Part shown: positions 7,427 through 15,825 of the stretch, piece by piece
Position numbering within the stretch: the stretch's first letter is position 1
How the letters are laid out: every line of letters begins with the position of its first letter
Assembly (NCBI GenBank): GCA_965247505.1
Contig: OZ252020.1
Location: 1,860,001-1,924,000, forward strand
Source: CAIYRG01 sp965247505
GTDB lineage: Bacteria > Pseudomonadota > Alphaproteobacteria > Micropepsales > Micropepsaceae
DNA: 64,000 bases
Direction: 5' to 3'
Notes under the pieces: generated by a model
The model's database searches: none
Told to the model about the DNA's origin: nothing
The model's input: the letters and a program-made list of their open reading frames with translations, nothing else
Translations under genes and position numbers: made by a program

Positions 7427-7778
7427 TTTTTTGCTTTCCGTTGCGTGATTTCCGTTATTTGCCAATTGGCGCTCGCCGCTACCACGGATTGCAGGAAATT
7501 TACAAGCAAAGGGCCAGGCGTTACTGCGTGGCATATTCCCATGCATTGTTACCCGCACCCTTGCTAATGGCCGGAACAATACCCATTACAGGGAAAATAC
7601 GTTGCCAAGTCTGGACCCGGCTGGCGCAGAGGACTAGGCTAGATCAATTATGCAGCGGGGATGGGCTGGCTTGCTGCTTTGGACGGCTGTATTTGGTAGG
7701 ATTCCCCGTCCGACCCACCAAGCCGGCACCAAACTAACTGAGCCGGGACGCGAATAAGGGTGCGGATAAAGGTTAGAT
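7427..7778. other. Intergenic region between secB and the Tim44-like gene
   Basis: These 352 bases separate two divergent genes and must hold both promoters. No coding region is supported here. A DnaA-box-like TTATCCGCA (one mismatch) lies on the minus strand at 7761-7769. An AAAGG ribosome-binding site precedes the ATG at 7779. Nothing else is recognisable. Confidence 0.4.
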
Positions 7779-8444
7779 ATGCCGATCGAATTTCTAGACA
7801 TCATTCTTTTCGCCATGATTGCGGCGTTTATCGGCTTTAGACTCTATAACGTTTTGGGTCGGCGCACGGGCAATGAGCGTTCTCCGGATGAGCAGGTGCG
7901 CGTCCCGGAAACGCCCGCCAAACAGCATGCCGAGGACAATGTCGTTAAACTGCCCGAACGGGCCAACGCTAATGCCGATACTTCGCGCAGCGACCCAATC
8001 GCACGCGCAATTATGGATATGAAACTCGCAGACCGAAGCTTTGACGAAGCCCAGTTTGTTGAAGGCGCACGCGCCGCTTATGAAATGATCGTCACCGCGT
8101 TCGCCCAGGGTGACCGCGAGACTCTGCAGCCGCTTCTGAGCGATGAAGTTTATCGCGCCTTTGACCGCGCGATCTCCCAACGCGAAAAGCGCAAACAGAC
8201 CATGGAATTCAATTTCCTTGGACTTGAGGGCTCAAAAATTAGCGCTGCCGAACTTAAAGACCAGACAGCCGAAATCACCGTCGCTTTTGAAAGCGAAGTC
8301 ATCGAGGCGTTGCGTGACGAAACCGGCGATCTGGTGGAAGGCGAGTCGATCGCGGCCAACCGGGTCAACGACGTCTGGACCTTTGCTCGGGACGTCAGTG
8401 TGCGCGATCCCAATTGGGTGCTGGTCGCGACGTCTAGCACTTAA
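7779..8444 (+). CDS. Tim44-domain inner-membrane protein
   Basis: This is a 221-residue protein with one N-terminal membrane segment (about 4-24), a polar linker, and a C-terminal Tim44-like domain. The domain is marked by DEAQFVEGARAAYEMIVTAF and the end VNDVWTFARDVSVRDPNWVL. Alphaproteobacterial Tim44-like proteins (TimA in Caulobacter) are inner-membrane proteins related to the mitochondrial import factor Tim44; their bacterial role is not settled. An AAAGG site precedes the ATG. It leads the operon with mltA, smr and the YjbQ gene, a neighbourhood conserved beside secB. Confidence 0.9.
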   Translation: MPIEFLDIILFAMIAAFIGFRLYNVLGRRTGNERSPDEQVRVPETPAKQHAEDNVVKLPERANANADTSRSDPIARAIMDMKLADRSFDEAQFVEGARAAYEMIVTAFAQGDRETLQPLLSDEVYRAFDRAISQREKRKQTMEFNFLGLEGSKISAAELKDQTAEITVAFESEVIEALRDETGDLVEGESIAANRVNDVWTFARDVSVRDPNWVLVATSST

Positions 8445-8464
8445 AGACCAAGGCTTCCGGAGGC

Positions 8465-9781
8465 ATGGATCTTCGGACTCGCAACATTCTTCGCACGCGA
8501 AATTTATGCTTGGCGGGCCTTGTCGTCCTCGCAGCCTGTATGCCCCGCCAAACACCACTCGAAGCGCCCCTCGAAGGGGCACCCGATGTGCCACTCGAGG
8601 GGGCCGGGGCGTTGCCGCCACAACTGCCCATTGCGGGCGCCGGTCAAACTCAGCTGACGCGCACCGCGTTTTCAGAACTTGAAAATTGGAGAGCGGCCGG
8701 CACGAACGATGCCTTTGTTGCGTTCACGCGCTCTTGCAACGCTATTGCGGCAATGCCCGAAGATGCGCTCCTGGGTGGGGCCGGTTATGGCGGAACGCCA
8801 GCCGACTGGCGCGAGGTTTGCTCTAATGCAGCAAATGTTTTGGCAGATGATGGCGCCGCGACAAGGAATTTTTTCGAGACCGAGTTTGTTCCCTACCGCA
8901 TCAACGAGGGCGAAAACGAAGAGGGCCTTTTCACCGGCTATTTCGAGCCTGAGCTCAGGGGCAGTACAAACCGCCAAGGCGCGTTTCAAACCCCGCTCCA
9001 CGGCGTTCCATCCGATCTCGTCAGTGTCGATCTTGGGCTATTTCGAGATGATTTCATGGGACAGCGCCTTGCCGGGCGCCTCGAGGAAGGACGCCTTGTC
9101 CCCTATGACACAAGGGGTGAGATCGCCCGCTTTGGTCTCGATCAAGCGCAAGAGCTGGTCTTCATCGACGATCCCGTAGATGCATTTTTCTTGGCAATAC
9201 AAGGCTCTGGCCGGGTGCGGCTCGAAGACGGCAGTGTGGTGCGCGCCGCCTATGCCGCTCAGAACGGCCACCCCTACACCGCGATCGGCGCGGTTCTTAT
9301 CCGCGAGGGGGAGCTGACGCGTGAAGAGATATCCATGCAATCGATCCGCGCCTGGCTTGACGCCAATCCGGATGGGGCACAGGCGCTCTTGGATCAAAAC
9401 GCCTCCTATATTTTCTTTAGCCTAGAGCCACTCGATAACCCCGCGCTGGGCGCCAGAGGGACTCAAGGGGCCCCCTTGACAGCCGAAGCAAGCATTGCGG
9501 TCGATGCGAGCGTGCATCCTTTAGGCGTTCCAATCTGGCTTGAAACGACGGCGCCAATCGGAGACGAAGCCGAAACTGAGTTTCATCGCCTTCTGGTGGC
9601 GCAGGATACCGGAGGTGCAATCAATGGTGCGCTACGCGGCGACATCTATTGGGGTGTTGGAGAAGACGCAGGCGAGATCGCCGGACGCATGCGCAGCATA
9701 GGAGGGATGAGCGTGCTTTTGCCACGCATTATTGCCGATCGCATTGGCGAGAAGTCCCCGCCCGTTGAAGCCGGACCATGA
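8465..9781 (+). CDS. mltA: Membrane-bound lytic murein transglycosylase A
   Basis: MltA cleaves peptidoglycan glycan strands to 1,6-anhydro muropeptides at the outer membrane. The N-terminus is a lipoprotein signal with lipobox LAAC (Cys 25), followed by a Pro/Leu-rich linker. The MltA domain begins near EGLFTGYFEPELRG. The C-terminal 3D domain has HPLGVPIWLETTAP and QDTGGAINGALRGDIYWG, which holds the catalytic Asp. The length of 438 residues fits the alphaproteobacterial type. Its last four bases overlap the Smr gene start. Confidence 0.95.
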   Translation: MDLRTRNILRTRNLCLAGLVVLAACMPRQTPLEAPLEGAPDVPLEGAGALPPQLPIAGAGQTQLTRTAFSELENWRAAGTNDAFVAFTRSCNAIAAMPEDALLGGAGYGGTPADWREVCSNAANVLADDGAATRNFFETEFVPYRINEGENEEGLFTGYFEPELRGSTNRQGAFQTPLHGVPSDLVSVDLGLFRDDFMGQRLAGRLEEGRLVPYDTRGEIARFGLDQAQELVFIDDPVDAFFLAIQGSGRVRLEDGSVVRAAYAAQNGHPYTAIGAVLIREGELTREEISMQSIRAWLDANPDGAQALLDQNASYIFFSLEPLDNPALGARGTQGAPLTAEASIAVDASVHPLGVPIWLETTAPIGDEAETEFHRLLVAQDTGGAINGALRGDIYWGVGEDAGEIAGRMRSIGGMSVLLPRIIADRIGEKSPPVEAGP

Positions 9782-10287
9782 GTCGGGGCCGGCGCGAAGT
9801 GAGCGAGCTGGAAGCCGCGTTCTTCCGCGAGATGCTTAAGGATACTCAGCCGTTAAAGCACAAATCTGCACCGCGCCAGATAGCAAAACCCGCGCGCCCC
9901 CTTTTGAGAGCCGAGCCCTTCCCGGCATCGACTCCGCTGCCCAAAGCACCGGTTTATTCGGACGGCTATGCGCCCGGCATTGGCGGCCACCGCGCCGCCC
10001 ATCTGCGCAAAGGACGTTTGGAGCCCGAAGCCAAGCTTGATCTGCATGGCTACCGTGTCGAGCCGGCCTATCGCGCGCAGCAGCGTTTTCTCATGCGCGC
10101 GCACGGCATGGGGCAGCGCGTGGTGCTGGTCGTCACCGGAAAAGGCGGAGCGCTACGAGACATGTTTCCGCGTTGGCTTGGCGAATCGGAGTTTCGAAAT
10201 CTCATCGTCGGAATCAGCGCCGCCCATGCCAAACATGGCGGTGACGGCGCGTTTTATGTCGCGCTCAAAAGACATCGTGAAAAATAG
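9778..10287 (+). CDS. Smr-domain protein (putative endonuclease)
   Basis: This 169-residue protein has an N-terminal half rich in Arg and Pro and a C-terminal Smr domain. The motifs are LDLHGYRVEPAYRA (the L-D-L-H-G signature) near 84-97 and VLVVTGKGG near 117-125. Smr domains, also found at the end of MutS2, have nicking endonuclease activity on DNA or RNA in tested cases. The particular substrate here is unknown. It starts inside the mltA stop codon and is followed three bases later by the YjbQ gene. This mltA-smr pair is common in Alphaproteobacteria. Confidence 0.9.
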   Translation: MSRGRREVSELEAAFFREMLKDTQPLKHKSAPRQIAKPARPLLRAEPFPASTPLPKAPVYSDGYAPGIGGHRAAHLRKGRLEPEAKLDLHGYRVEPAYRAQQRFLMRAHGMGQRVVLVVTGKGGALRDMFPRWLGESEFRNLIVGISAAHAKHGGDGAFYVALKRHREK

Positions 10288-10290
10288 AAA

Positions 10291-10716
10291 ATGCTTCACC
10301 AACATAGCGGCTCAATAATTTTCTCGACGCGCGGCCCCGGCCTGACCGACATCACACAAGACATTAAAAAATTCGTGTCAGCCGCCGGGATTGATGAAGG
10401 CCTTCTCACGCTTTTTTTGCGTCACACTTCGGCATCTTTATTGATTCAAGAAAACGCCGACGCGGATGTGTTGCGCGATTTGGAGAATTTCTTTTCGCGT
10501 CTCGTTTCGCGCGATTTGAATCTTTATCGCCACCAAACCGAAGGCCCCGACGACCTGCCGGCGCATATCCGCTCGGCACTGACGCAAACATCTTTATCGA
10601 TTCCCGTGAAAAACGGCGCGCTGGCTCTTGGTATTTGGCAAGCGATTTATCTTTTCGAACATCGCGATGCCCCGCATCAGCGGGAAGTGCTGATGCATGT
10701 GGTTGGGTCCGGCTAG
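10291..10716 (+). CDS. YjbQ family protein (UPF0047)
   Basis: This is a 141-residue single-domain protein of the UPF0047/YjbQ family. Diagnostic stretches are LLTLFLRHTSASLLIQEN, the DLENFFSRLV region and a late HRDAPHQREVLMHVVG. Conserved histidines in TEGPDDLPAHIRSALT probably bind metal. E. coli YjbQ has weak thiamine-phosphate synthase activity, but its physiological role is unclear, so no pathway is assigned here. It is the last gene of the Tim44-mltA-smr run and converges on a minus-strand gene 51 bases away. Confidence 0.9.
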   Translation: MLHQHSGSIIFSTRGPGLTDITQDIKKFVSAAGIDEGLLTLFLRHTSASLLIQENADADVLRDLENFFSRLVSRDLNLYRHQTEGPDDLPAHIRSALTQTSLSIPVKNGALALGIWQAIYLFEHRDAPHQREVLMHVVGSG

Positions 10717-10767
10717 CACGTGGTGGGGTCAGCGACGCGCAACGACAGCGAAGACAAGAGCAAGTTC

Positions 10768-11538
10768 CTAGCCGAGGACGCTGTGCCGTACGAGAAAATA
10801 TGTTGCGCCGATCCGGTTCTCGTTATCAGCCGCGATTTCAACGAACCAAGTGTAGAAGTCTTCGTGAACTCGATAACGATAGCACGTAACGTTCGACGAC
10901 AGATGAGAACACCCGGCACCTGTAGAAACGATGTTGCGCGAGGTAAGGCGTAAGAGCAAGTCCCCGACGTGATCGCATTGTTCCGGTCGTAAGCTGCATT
11001 CGATTTGAGGCATATCTCCGTTTGCATCCCGCACGGAAGCGATTGCGGCGTCGAGAAGATATGCCAAACGCCATGCCTCCTCACGCGAAAGCGCGCCAAA
11101 ACCCCAGGTCGCGTAGTCTGCGCGCTCGCAAGTCTCGTGCTCTTGGGGGGTTAAGGCATCGCGCTCAGGACCCAGCAAATCGCCGACGACCAAGTAATGC
11201 GTGGCACTTCGAACATCGGCGATTTGAATTTCATTATTGCCCGAAGATGCGTCGCCGTAAATCAGCCGCACACTGTGCAGAGTGCGCTCGCAAAGACCGG
11301 ATGCAGAAACGCGCGGTGCGGTAAGAAAATTTAAAACCGAGCTTGATGGCGTGGGAATTTGGGTTGTGACCAGCTCGCCGGCCGGTCCGAGCAAACGCCG
11401 TGCAAGTTGCTCCATAGGTAAGGCAAACAACGCATCGAATGTCAGCGGGGAACTTTTGATGGAGTCTTGCGCGACCGCGCTTATCGGGCAGTTCATTCCG
11501 AGTAACAAACAGATCACGGCAATAAACTTGCAGCGCAT
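10768..11538 (-). CDS. Secreted hypothetical protein
   Basis: I do not recognise this protein. The start at 11538 gives MRCKFIAVICLLLGMNCPIS, a signal peptide that probably ends at AVAQ. An upstream in-frame start at 11553 adds only MLEGH. The mature part of about 235 residues has eight or so cysteines (for example in IECSLRPEQCDH and GAGCSHLSSNVTCYRY), suggesting a periplasmic fold with disulfides. No known domain is visible. It lies downstream of another secreted hypothetical gene on the same strand (11629-12114), with 90 bases between, and may be co-transcribed with it and the upstream kinase. Confidence 0.75.
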   Translation of the reverse strand: MRCKFIAVICLLLGMNCPISAVAQDSIKSSPLTFDALFALPMEQLARRLLGPAGELVTTQIPTPSSSVLNFLTAPRVSASGLCERTLHSVRLIYGDASSGNNEIQIADVRSATHYLVVGDLLGPERDALTPQEHETCERADYATWGFGALSREEAWRLAYLLDAAIASVRDANGDMPQIECSLRPEQCDHVGDLLLRLTSRNIVSTGAGCSHLSSNVTCYRYRVHEDFYTWFVEIAADNENRIGATYFLVRHSVLG

Positions 11539-11628
11539 GTGCCCCTCCAACACGTTCTGACTATCTCAACAATTCCACGATGCCAGCCGATATGGACCAA
11601 ATAAAGGCGAAGAGTCTGCGGCTGCGCC

Positions 11629-12114
11629 TTAAGGCCCGGCAGGACTTTCCAAGGCCCGCGAAACGCGCACGGCCTCTTCAAGGCTCGCATTGCCGCCCAG
11701 TTTTTGCGCGAATTGCGCGCGCGCACCCTCTTCCGCACAGGCGAAATCGCCGGCGACCCCAACATTAGTGCCCGGATTTAGCGCTTGCGGATCGCTGGCC
11801 TCAAATGAGGTGATTTGATTCATTGAATCATCGATTCCAATGCCGAAAAGCTGCTGATAAGTCGCCGCCGCACAGTCAAAATCAAATTCTATACTCACGA
11901 CACGAATCGGAACCGCCAGCCCGACATCGCGCGGTTGAAAGAAAATCTGGTGGACACTCGCTTTTCGAATATCGCCCGGCACGGTGACGAGGGAATCGGC
12001 GTCGATGAAATAGGCGAAATCGTCCCCGGCGGAGATCACCCACGATTCCTCGGCCCGCGCCACCGTTGCGTTCATCGTCAAAACCAGTGCCATCGAAAAT
12101 AGAAGCTGTTTCAT
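11629..12114 (-). CDS. Secreted hypothetical protein, surface-adhesin E-like
   Basis: A signal peptide MKQLLFSMALVLTMNATVARA is followed by a mature domain of about 140 residues beginning EESWVISAGDDFAYFIDADS. The pattern W...YID..S followed later by EFDCAAA/F-x-C resembles small periplasmic proteins related to Haemophilus adhesin E, but the similarity is weak and judged by eye only. Two cysteines (FDFDCAAA and DFACAEEG) could form one disulfide. The start at 12114 is preferred over 12132 because it begins the signal peptide with a lysine. It lies 27 bases downstream of the PfkB kinase gene. Confidence 0.7.
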   Translation of the reverse strand: MKQLLFSMALVLTMNATVARAEESWVISAGDDFAYFIDADSLVTVPGDIRKASVHQIFFQPRDVGLAVPIRVVSIEFDFDCAAATYQQLFGIGIDDSMNQITSFEASDPQALNPGTNVGVAGDFACAEEGARAQFAQKLGGNASLEEAVRVSRALESPAGP

Positions 12115-12141
12115 CGATAGAATCTGCCGCATCTCTGGCCT

Positions 12142-13137
12142 TCAATCCAACCCTGCGCGGGCCGCAAGCGCCCTTAGGGAAGTTTCCGGGCGCGCACCAT
12201 AATGCGAAATAATTTCCGCTGCCGCGATGGCGCCAAGCCGCCCGCAATCGCGCAAATTTTTCTGACGCGAATGCCCAAACAAAAATCCCGCGGCGAATTG
12301 GTCGCCCGCGCCCGTTGTATCGATGACTTTGTCGATCTTTTCGGCGTCGAGCACATGCACCTCGCCGTTTCGCGCCGCGATTACGCAGCCCTTATCCGAA
12401 CGGGTTATCGCAGCAATTCCGTTCCACGCGCGGGCAGCTTGAAGCGCGTCGTCGAAATCATCGACCTCATATAATGCCTTGATCTCTTCTTCATTGGCAA
12501 AAAGAATTTGCACGTCGTTTTTCATCAGGTGAAGGAATTCTTCGCGAACCCGTCCGACGCAAAATGGATCGGACAATGTAAAGGCAACCTTGGTGTCGGC
12601 CTGTTGTGCCGCCTCCATCGCTCGGCGCAACGCATCTTTGGATGCCCCCGCATCCCACAAATAGCCTTCGATATAGAGAATTGCCGCATCCGCAATCGCT
12701 GCAGAGTGGATATCGTCCGGCGTCAATTCGCGGCAGGCGCCAAGATAAGTGCTCATTGAGCGCTGCCCGTCCGGCGTCACCGCAATAATGCAGCAGGCTG
12801 TCGCGGGCCCGCCGATCGCCATGGCGGTTTCGAAATCGATATTGTTGGACTTCAAATCTTCCGCGAAGCTCTGGCCCAGGCGATCGTCTTTCACCTTACC
12901 GATGAAATGGCCCTTGGCGCCGAAAGAGGCGAGGCCCGCCATGGTGTTCGCCGCCGAGCCGCCGGAACTTTCCTTGCCTGATGTGGCGCCAGAGATAAGT
13001 TGATCGGCGCGATATTCGTCGATCAATGTCATTACGCCTTTGGCAATCTTGTGCTGGAGAAGAAAATCGTCGCTTGCCGGATGGATCACATCGACAATGG
13101 CGTTTCCAATTCCGGTAACGTCGTAGCGTTTTCCCAA
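12142..13137 (-). CDS. PfkB-family kinase, probable adenosine kinase
   Basis: This ribokinase-fold sugar or nucleoside kinase has about 331 residues. The N-terminal YDVTGIGNAIVDVI and the ESSGGSAANTMAGLASFG block are typical of the adenosine-kinase branch in Alphaproteobacteria. The C-terminal DTTGAGDQFAAGFLFG motif holds the catalytic Asp and anion hole. I place the start at a TTG (13137) preceded by AAGGAAGC at good spacing. The longer open frame to 13257 begins with 40 residues unlike the family. Substrate assignment is by subfamily resemblance only. It is divergent from a small lipoprotein gene. Confidence 0.85.
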   Translation of the reverse strand: MGKRYDVTGIGNAIVDVIHPASDDFLLQHKIAKGVMTLIDEYRADQLISGATSGKESSGGSAANTMAGLASFGAKGHFIGKVKDDRLGQSFAEDLKSNNIDFETAMAIGGPATACCIIAVTPDGQRSMSTYLGACRELTPDDIHSAAIADAAILYIEGYLWDAGASKDALRRAMEAAQQADTKVAFTLSDPFCVGRVREEFLHLMKNDVQILFANEEEIKALYEVDDFDDALQAARAWNGIAAITRSDKGCVIAARNGEVHVLDAEKIDKVIDTTGAGDQFAAGFLFGHSRQKNLRDCGRLGAIAAAEIISHYGARPETSLRALAARAGLD

Positions 13138-13247
13138 CCGAGCTTCCTTTCCCAAATGCGACGTGTATGGTCTAGCGAACGCGGAACCCGATCCACCGCC
13201 CGGTATGGGCCAGACCCACACAGCGACTCGCATAGAAAGGCCTAACC

Positions 13248-13655
13248 GTGATTGCAAGGACGGGGATTGTAAACGCCTGTTTTTTGGGCCTTGCCGGGCT
13301 TTTATCGGCTTGCGCGACGCCTCAAGCGCCGCCCGCCGGGCCCCAATTGCCTGCGCCCCTTTCCGCCCCTTCCAGCACGCCGGCAGACGAATCGAGCGTA
13401 GTAAATCCGCCGCCAGACGGGGCGGATGAATTCTATTTCCGCGCCGAATATGGCCCGCCTGATTTTGTCCGCGACGAAGCCGAATCGCAGCTTTGGCGCT
13501 ATGACGGCAGCGATTGTTCGCTTTTCGTCTTTCTATACCGCGAGTCCGAAGCTTATGTGTTGCGCCACGCCGAAACCGACCCGCCCGGCGAGGACGGCGT
13601 AATCGATATGGCTTGCCTTGCCAGCATCAGGAACGCGCTCCGCCCTTCTTCCTAA
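13248..13655 (+). CDS. Small hypothetical lipoprotein
   Basis: This 135-residue product starts at GTG with AGAAAGG seven bases upstream. Residues 1-22 form a lipoprotein signal with lipobox LSAC. A Pro/Ala/Ser-rich linker follows, then a small domain with YGPPDFVRDEAESQLWRYDG and CSLFVFLYRE. That domain resembles SmpA/BamE-like or DUF-type outer-membrane lipoproteins of Alphaproteobacteria, but I cannot name the family. Its 3' end overlaps the convergent nth gene by 29 bases. Confidence 0.75.
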   Translation: MIARTGIVNACFLGLAGLLSACATPQAPPAGPQLPAPLSAPSSTPADESSVVNPPPDGADEFYFRAEYGPPDFVRDEAESQLWRYDGSDCSLFVFLYRESEAYVLRHAETDPPGEDGVIDMACLASIRNALRPSS

Positions 13656-14376
13656 CGGGCTTCTTTCTTATTACCGTTTTCTTTTTTGGGCGGTTTTTTG
13701 GCCGGGGCGTTTTTGTTTCGGCAGGTGTGGACTTCTCCTCAAACTTACAAAGATCGGCAACAATGCATTCTTCGCATTTTGGTTTGCGCGCCACACAAAC
13801 ATAGCGTCCGTGCAAAATGAGCCAGTGATGGGCGTGGAGTTTAAACGCATCGGGAACGATTTTTTCGAAGCCTAATTCCACTTCGAGCGGCGTTTTTCCG
13901 GGCGCCAATTTTGTGCGGTTCCCAACACGAAAAATATGCGTGTCCACGGCAATTGTTTTTTCGCCGAACGCGACGTTCAAAACGACGTTCGCTGTTTTGC
14001 GTCCGACGCCGGGCAAGCTTTCCAATGCTTCACGCTCGCGCGGAACTTCGCTGCCATGTTTTTCGATCAGCATTTTTGAAAGCGCGATGACGTGCTTTGC
14101 TTTGTTGCGAAAAAGACCAATGGTTTTGATCGCCTCGCGCAGGCGCTCTTCGCCGAGGCGAACCATCTTTTCCGGCGTGTCGATTTTTTCGAACAAAGGC
14201 TTTGTGGCTTTGTTCACGCCCTTATCGGTTGCTTGCGCCGAAAGAACCACGGCGACAAGAAGCGTGTAGGAATTGCGATAGACAAGCTCGCTTGTCGAAG
14301 CCGGGCTTAAGGCCGCCAATCTGGAGAAGAACGTCTTCACTTCTTTGGCACTAAACGCAGATTTCTTCAAGGCCAT
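13627..14376 (-). CDS. nth: Endonuclease III with a lysine-rich tail
   Basis: Nth is the bifunctional glycosylase/AP lyase that removes oxidised pyrimidines. The helix-hairpin-helix LESLPGVGRKTANVVL has the catalytic Lys 127. The catalytic Asp 145 is in AVDTHIFRV. The [4Fe-4S] ligands are Cys 194, 201, 204 and 210 (C-x6-C-x2-C-x5-C). The family normally ends near this cluster. Here about 39 more residues follow, rich in Lys, Arg and Pro, and likely to add non-specific DNA contact. The 3' end overlaps the convergent lipoprotein gene. Confidence 0.95.
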   Translation of the reverse strand: MALKKSAFSAKEVKTFFSRLAALSPASTSELVYRNSYTLLVAVVLSAQATDKGVNKATKPLFEKIDTPEKMVRLGEERLREAIKTIGLFRNKAKHVIALSKMLIEKHGSEVPREREALESLPGVGRKTANVVLNVAFGEKTIAVDTHIFRVGNRTKLAPGKTPLEVELGFEKIVPDAFKLHAHHWLILHGRYVCVARKPKCEECIVADLCKFEEKSTPAETKTPRPKNRPKKKTVIRKKPVRKKGGARS

Positions 14377-14523
14377 TTCTCACTATGCCGATGCGTAGGG
14401 CAGCCTGTGCAGTCTAGCCTAACGCATTGTAATTGCCGGAAAAAGAGCCACACTCCAGGACGCCTGGGAACGAATTTCGGGTGCGCCCGTTTTCATCTCT
14501 GAATCTGAAAAAAAGAGAAAATC

Positions 14524-14832
14524 ATGGTTGTCGCGAACAAAAGTTTTGCTGTGGGCGTATTTCTCGCCATCGCGCTTGGCCTTGGCGCTTGCGGAACCAT
14601 TACGAGCGATCGGGCCGCTTCCGGCGGCCTCATCGGCGCGGGTGCCGGCGCGGCTATCGGCTCGCTCTATGGCGATGCGGGTGCGGGCGCGCTCATTGGC
14701 GGTGTCGCGGGCGTGGCGGCCGGCGCTCTAAGCGATCCGTGCGAGGTCAATCTCGGTCACCCGATCTGGGCCGACGAGAACGCCAGCCGCGAGGATTATT
14801 ATTACCGCTGCGGCTATTACCCGCCTGGTTGA
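14524..14832 (+). CDS. Small glycine-zipper lipoprotein
   Basis: This 102-residue protein has a lipoprotein signal (lipobox LGAC at about 21-24) and then a glycine-zipper repeat: GGLIGAGAGAAIGSLYGDAG followed by AGALIGGVAGVAAGAL. This is the pattern of outer-membrane lipoproteins such as the SlyB and 17-kDa surface-antigen families. The C-terminal stretch is rich in Tyr and has two cysteines. The gene stands alone, with 147 bases upstream and a Rho-independent terminator at 14865-14890. The exact function is unknown; envelope stabilisation is the usual proposal for this class. Confidence 0.8.
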   Translation: MVVANKSFAVGVFLAIALGLGACGTITSDRAASGGLIGAGAGAAIGSLYGDAGAGALIGGVAGVAAGALSDPCEVNLGHPIWADENASREDYYYRCGYYPPG

Positions 14833-14864
14833 GAGCGAGAGACATCAGTTTTGAGCTGGAAAAG

Positions 14865-14890
14865 CCTGCGCCTTTTCGGTGCGGGTTTTT
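14865..14890 (+). terminator. Rho-independent terminator after the glycine-zipper gene
   Basis: An 8-bp stem (14865-14872 with 14878-14885, two G-U pairs) closes a five-base loop and is followed directly by five T, then CTTT. It ends the rightward transcript 33 bases past the stop codon and lies just before the convergent dapB stop. Confidence 0.75.
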
Positions 14891-14919
14891 CTTTCGCGCA
14901 CGGGCGAAAAAAACAGCGC

Positions 14920-15723
14920 CTAAATTCCCAGCACGTCTTTCATGGAATAGATGCCCGGCTTCTTACCTTGGCCCCAACGTGCAGCGGCGATGGCGCCGCG
15001 CGCGAAAATCATGCGATCTTCTGCGCGGTGCGTGAGCTCGATGCGCTCATGCGGCCCGGCGAGAATCACTGTGTGATCGCCCACTACCGTTCCGCCGCGT
15101 AAAGACGCAAACCCAATAGCGCCGTCGGGCCGCGTCCCGGTTTGTCCATCACGAGCCCTTACCGCGTGATCGCGCAACGATATTTTGCGGCCCTCTGAAG
15201 CTGCTTCGCCGAGAAGAAGAGCAGTTCCGGAGGGCGCATCCACCTTCATACGGTGATGCATTTCAACAATCTCGACGTCGTAATTGGGAAGCGCTTTCGC
15301 GGCCTCGCGCACTAATGCGCCCAAAAGATTTACGCCAAGACTCATATTCCCCGATTTTACGATTACCGCATGACGCGCTGCCGCATTAAGGCGGTCAAGA
15401 TCCGCATCGGAAAACCCGGTGGTGCCGATGACATGAACGATTCGCGCTTGCGCCGATAATTCGCATAACGCTGTGGATGCGGCGGGCACGGTAAAATCGA
15501 GCATCGCATCGGAGTTTGCCAGCGCAGCCAACGGATCGTCGGTCAACACGACTTTGGCATCGTTGATGCCGGCGAGATCGCCGGCGTCTTGGCCAAGATC
15601 GGGGTGGCCTTCTTGCTCAAGCGCAAAGGCGAGACGCATATCCGTGCTCTCACAAACGGCGCGGACGAGCGCACGGCCCATACGGCCGGAGGCTCCTGCC
15701 ACACTCACGCGAATCTTGCTCAT
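14920..15723 (-). CDS. dapB: 4-hydroxy-tetrahydrodipicolinate reductase
   Basis: DapB makes tetrahydrodipicolinate in the lysine/diaminopimelate route. The nucleotide-binding loop VAGASGRMGRAL is near the start. VIGTTGFSDADL follows, then HHRMKVDAPSGTALLLGEA with the substrate-binding His pair and Lys, and a late GERPL-type GVNLLGALVREAAKAL region. The ATG at 15723 (MSKIRVSVAG) starts exactly at the Rossmann strand; another in-frame ATG at 15735 adds four residues. It lies about 100 bases downstream of grpE on the same strand. Confidence 0.95.
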   Translation of the reverse strand: MSKIRVSVAGASGRMGRALVRAVCESTDMRLAFALEQEGHPDLGQDAGDLAGINDAKVVLTDDPLAALANSDAMLDFTVPAASTALCELSAQARIVHVIGTTGFSDADLDRLNAAARHAVIVKSGNMSLGVNLLGALVREAAKALPNYDVEIVEMHHRMKVDAPSGTALLLGEAASEGRKISLRDHAVRARDGQTGTRPDGAIGFASLRGGTVVGDHTVILAGPHERIELTHRAEDRMIFARGAIAAARWGQGKKPGIYSMKDVLGI

Positions 15724-15825
15724 AACCGATATCATCCCTAGACGGCCCTCTAAGAGGGCAAGAAGCGAAAACGATCAATCCCTCGGCAAACTAATGCTAA
15801 GAATCCGGCTTGTCGAAATGAGCCC

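Noticed and set aside
7427..7579. N-terminal extension of SecB by 51 residues
   Set aside because: The extension does not resemble SecB, and a good ribosome-binding site precedes the ATG at 7426.
7761..7769. Isolated DnaA-box-like TTATCCGCA as a second origin
   Set aside because: A single nine-base match is expected by chance at this scale, and the hemE gap has far better context.
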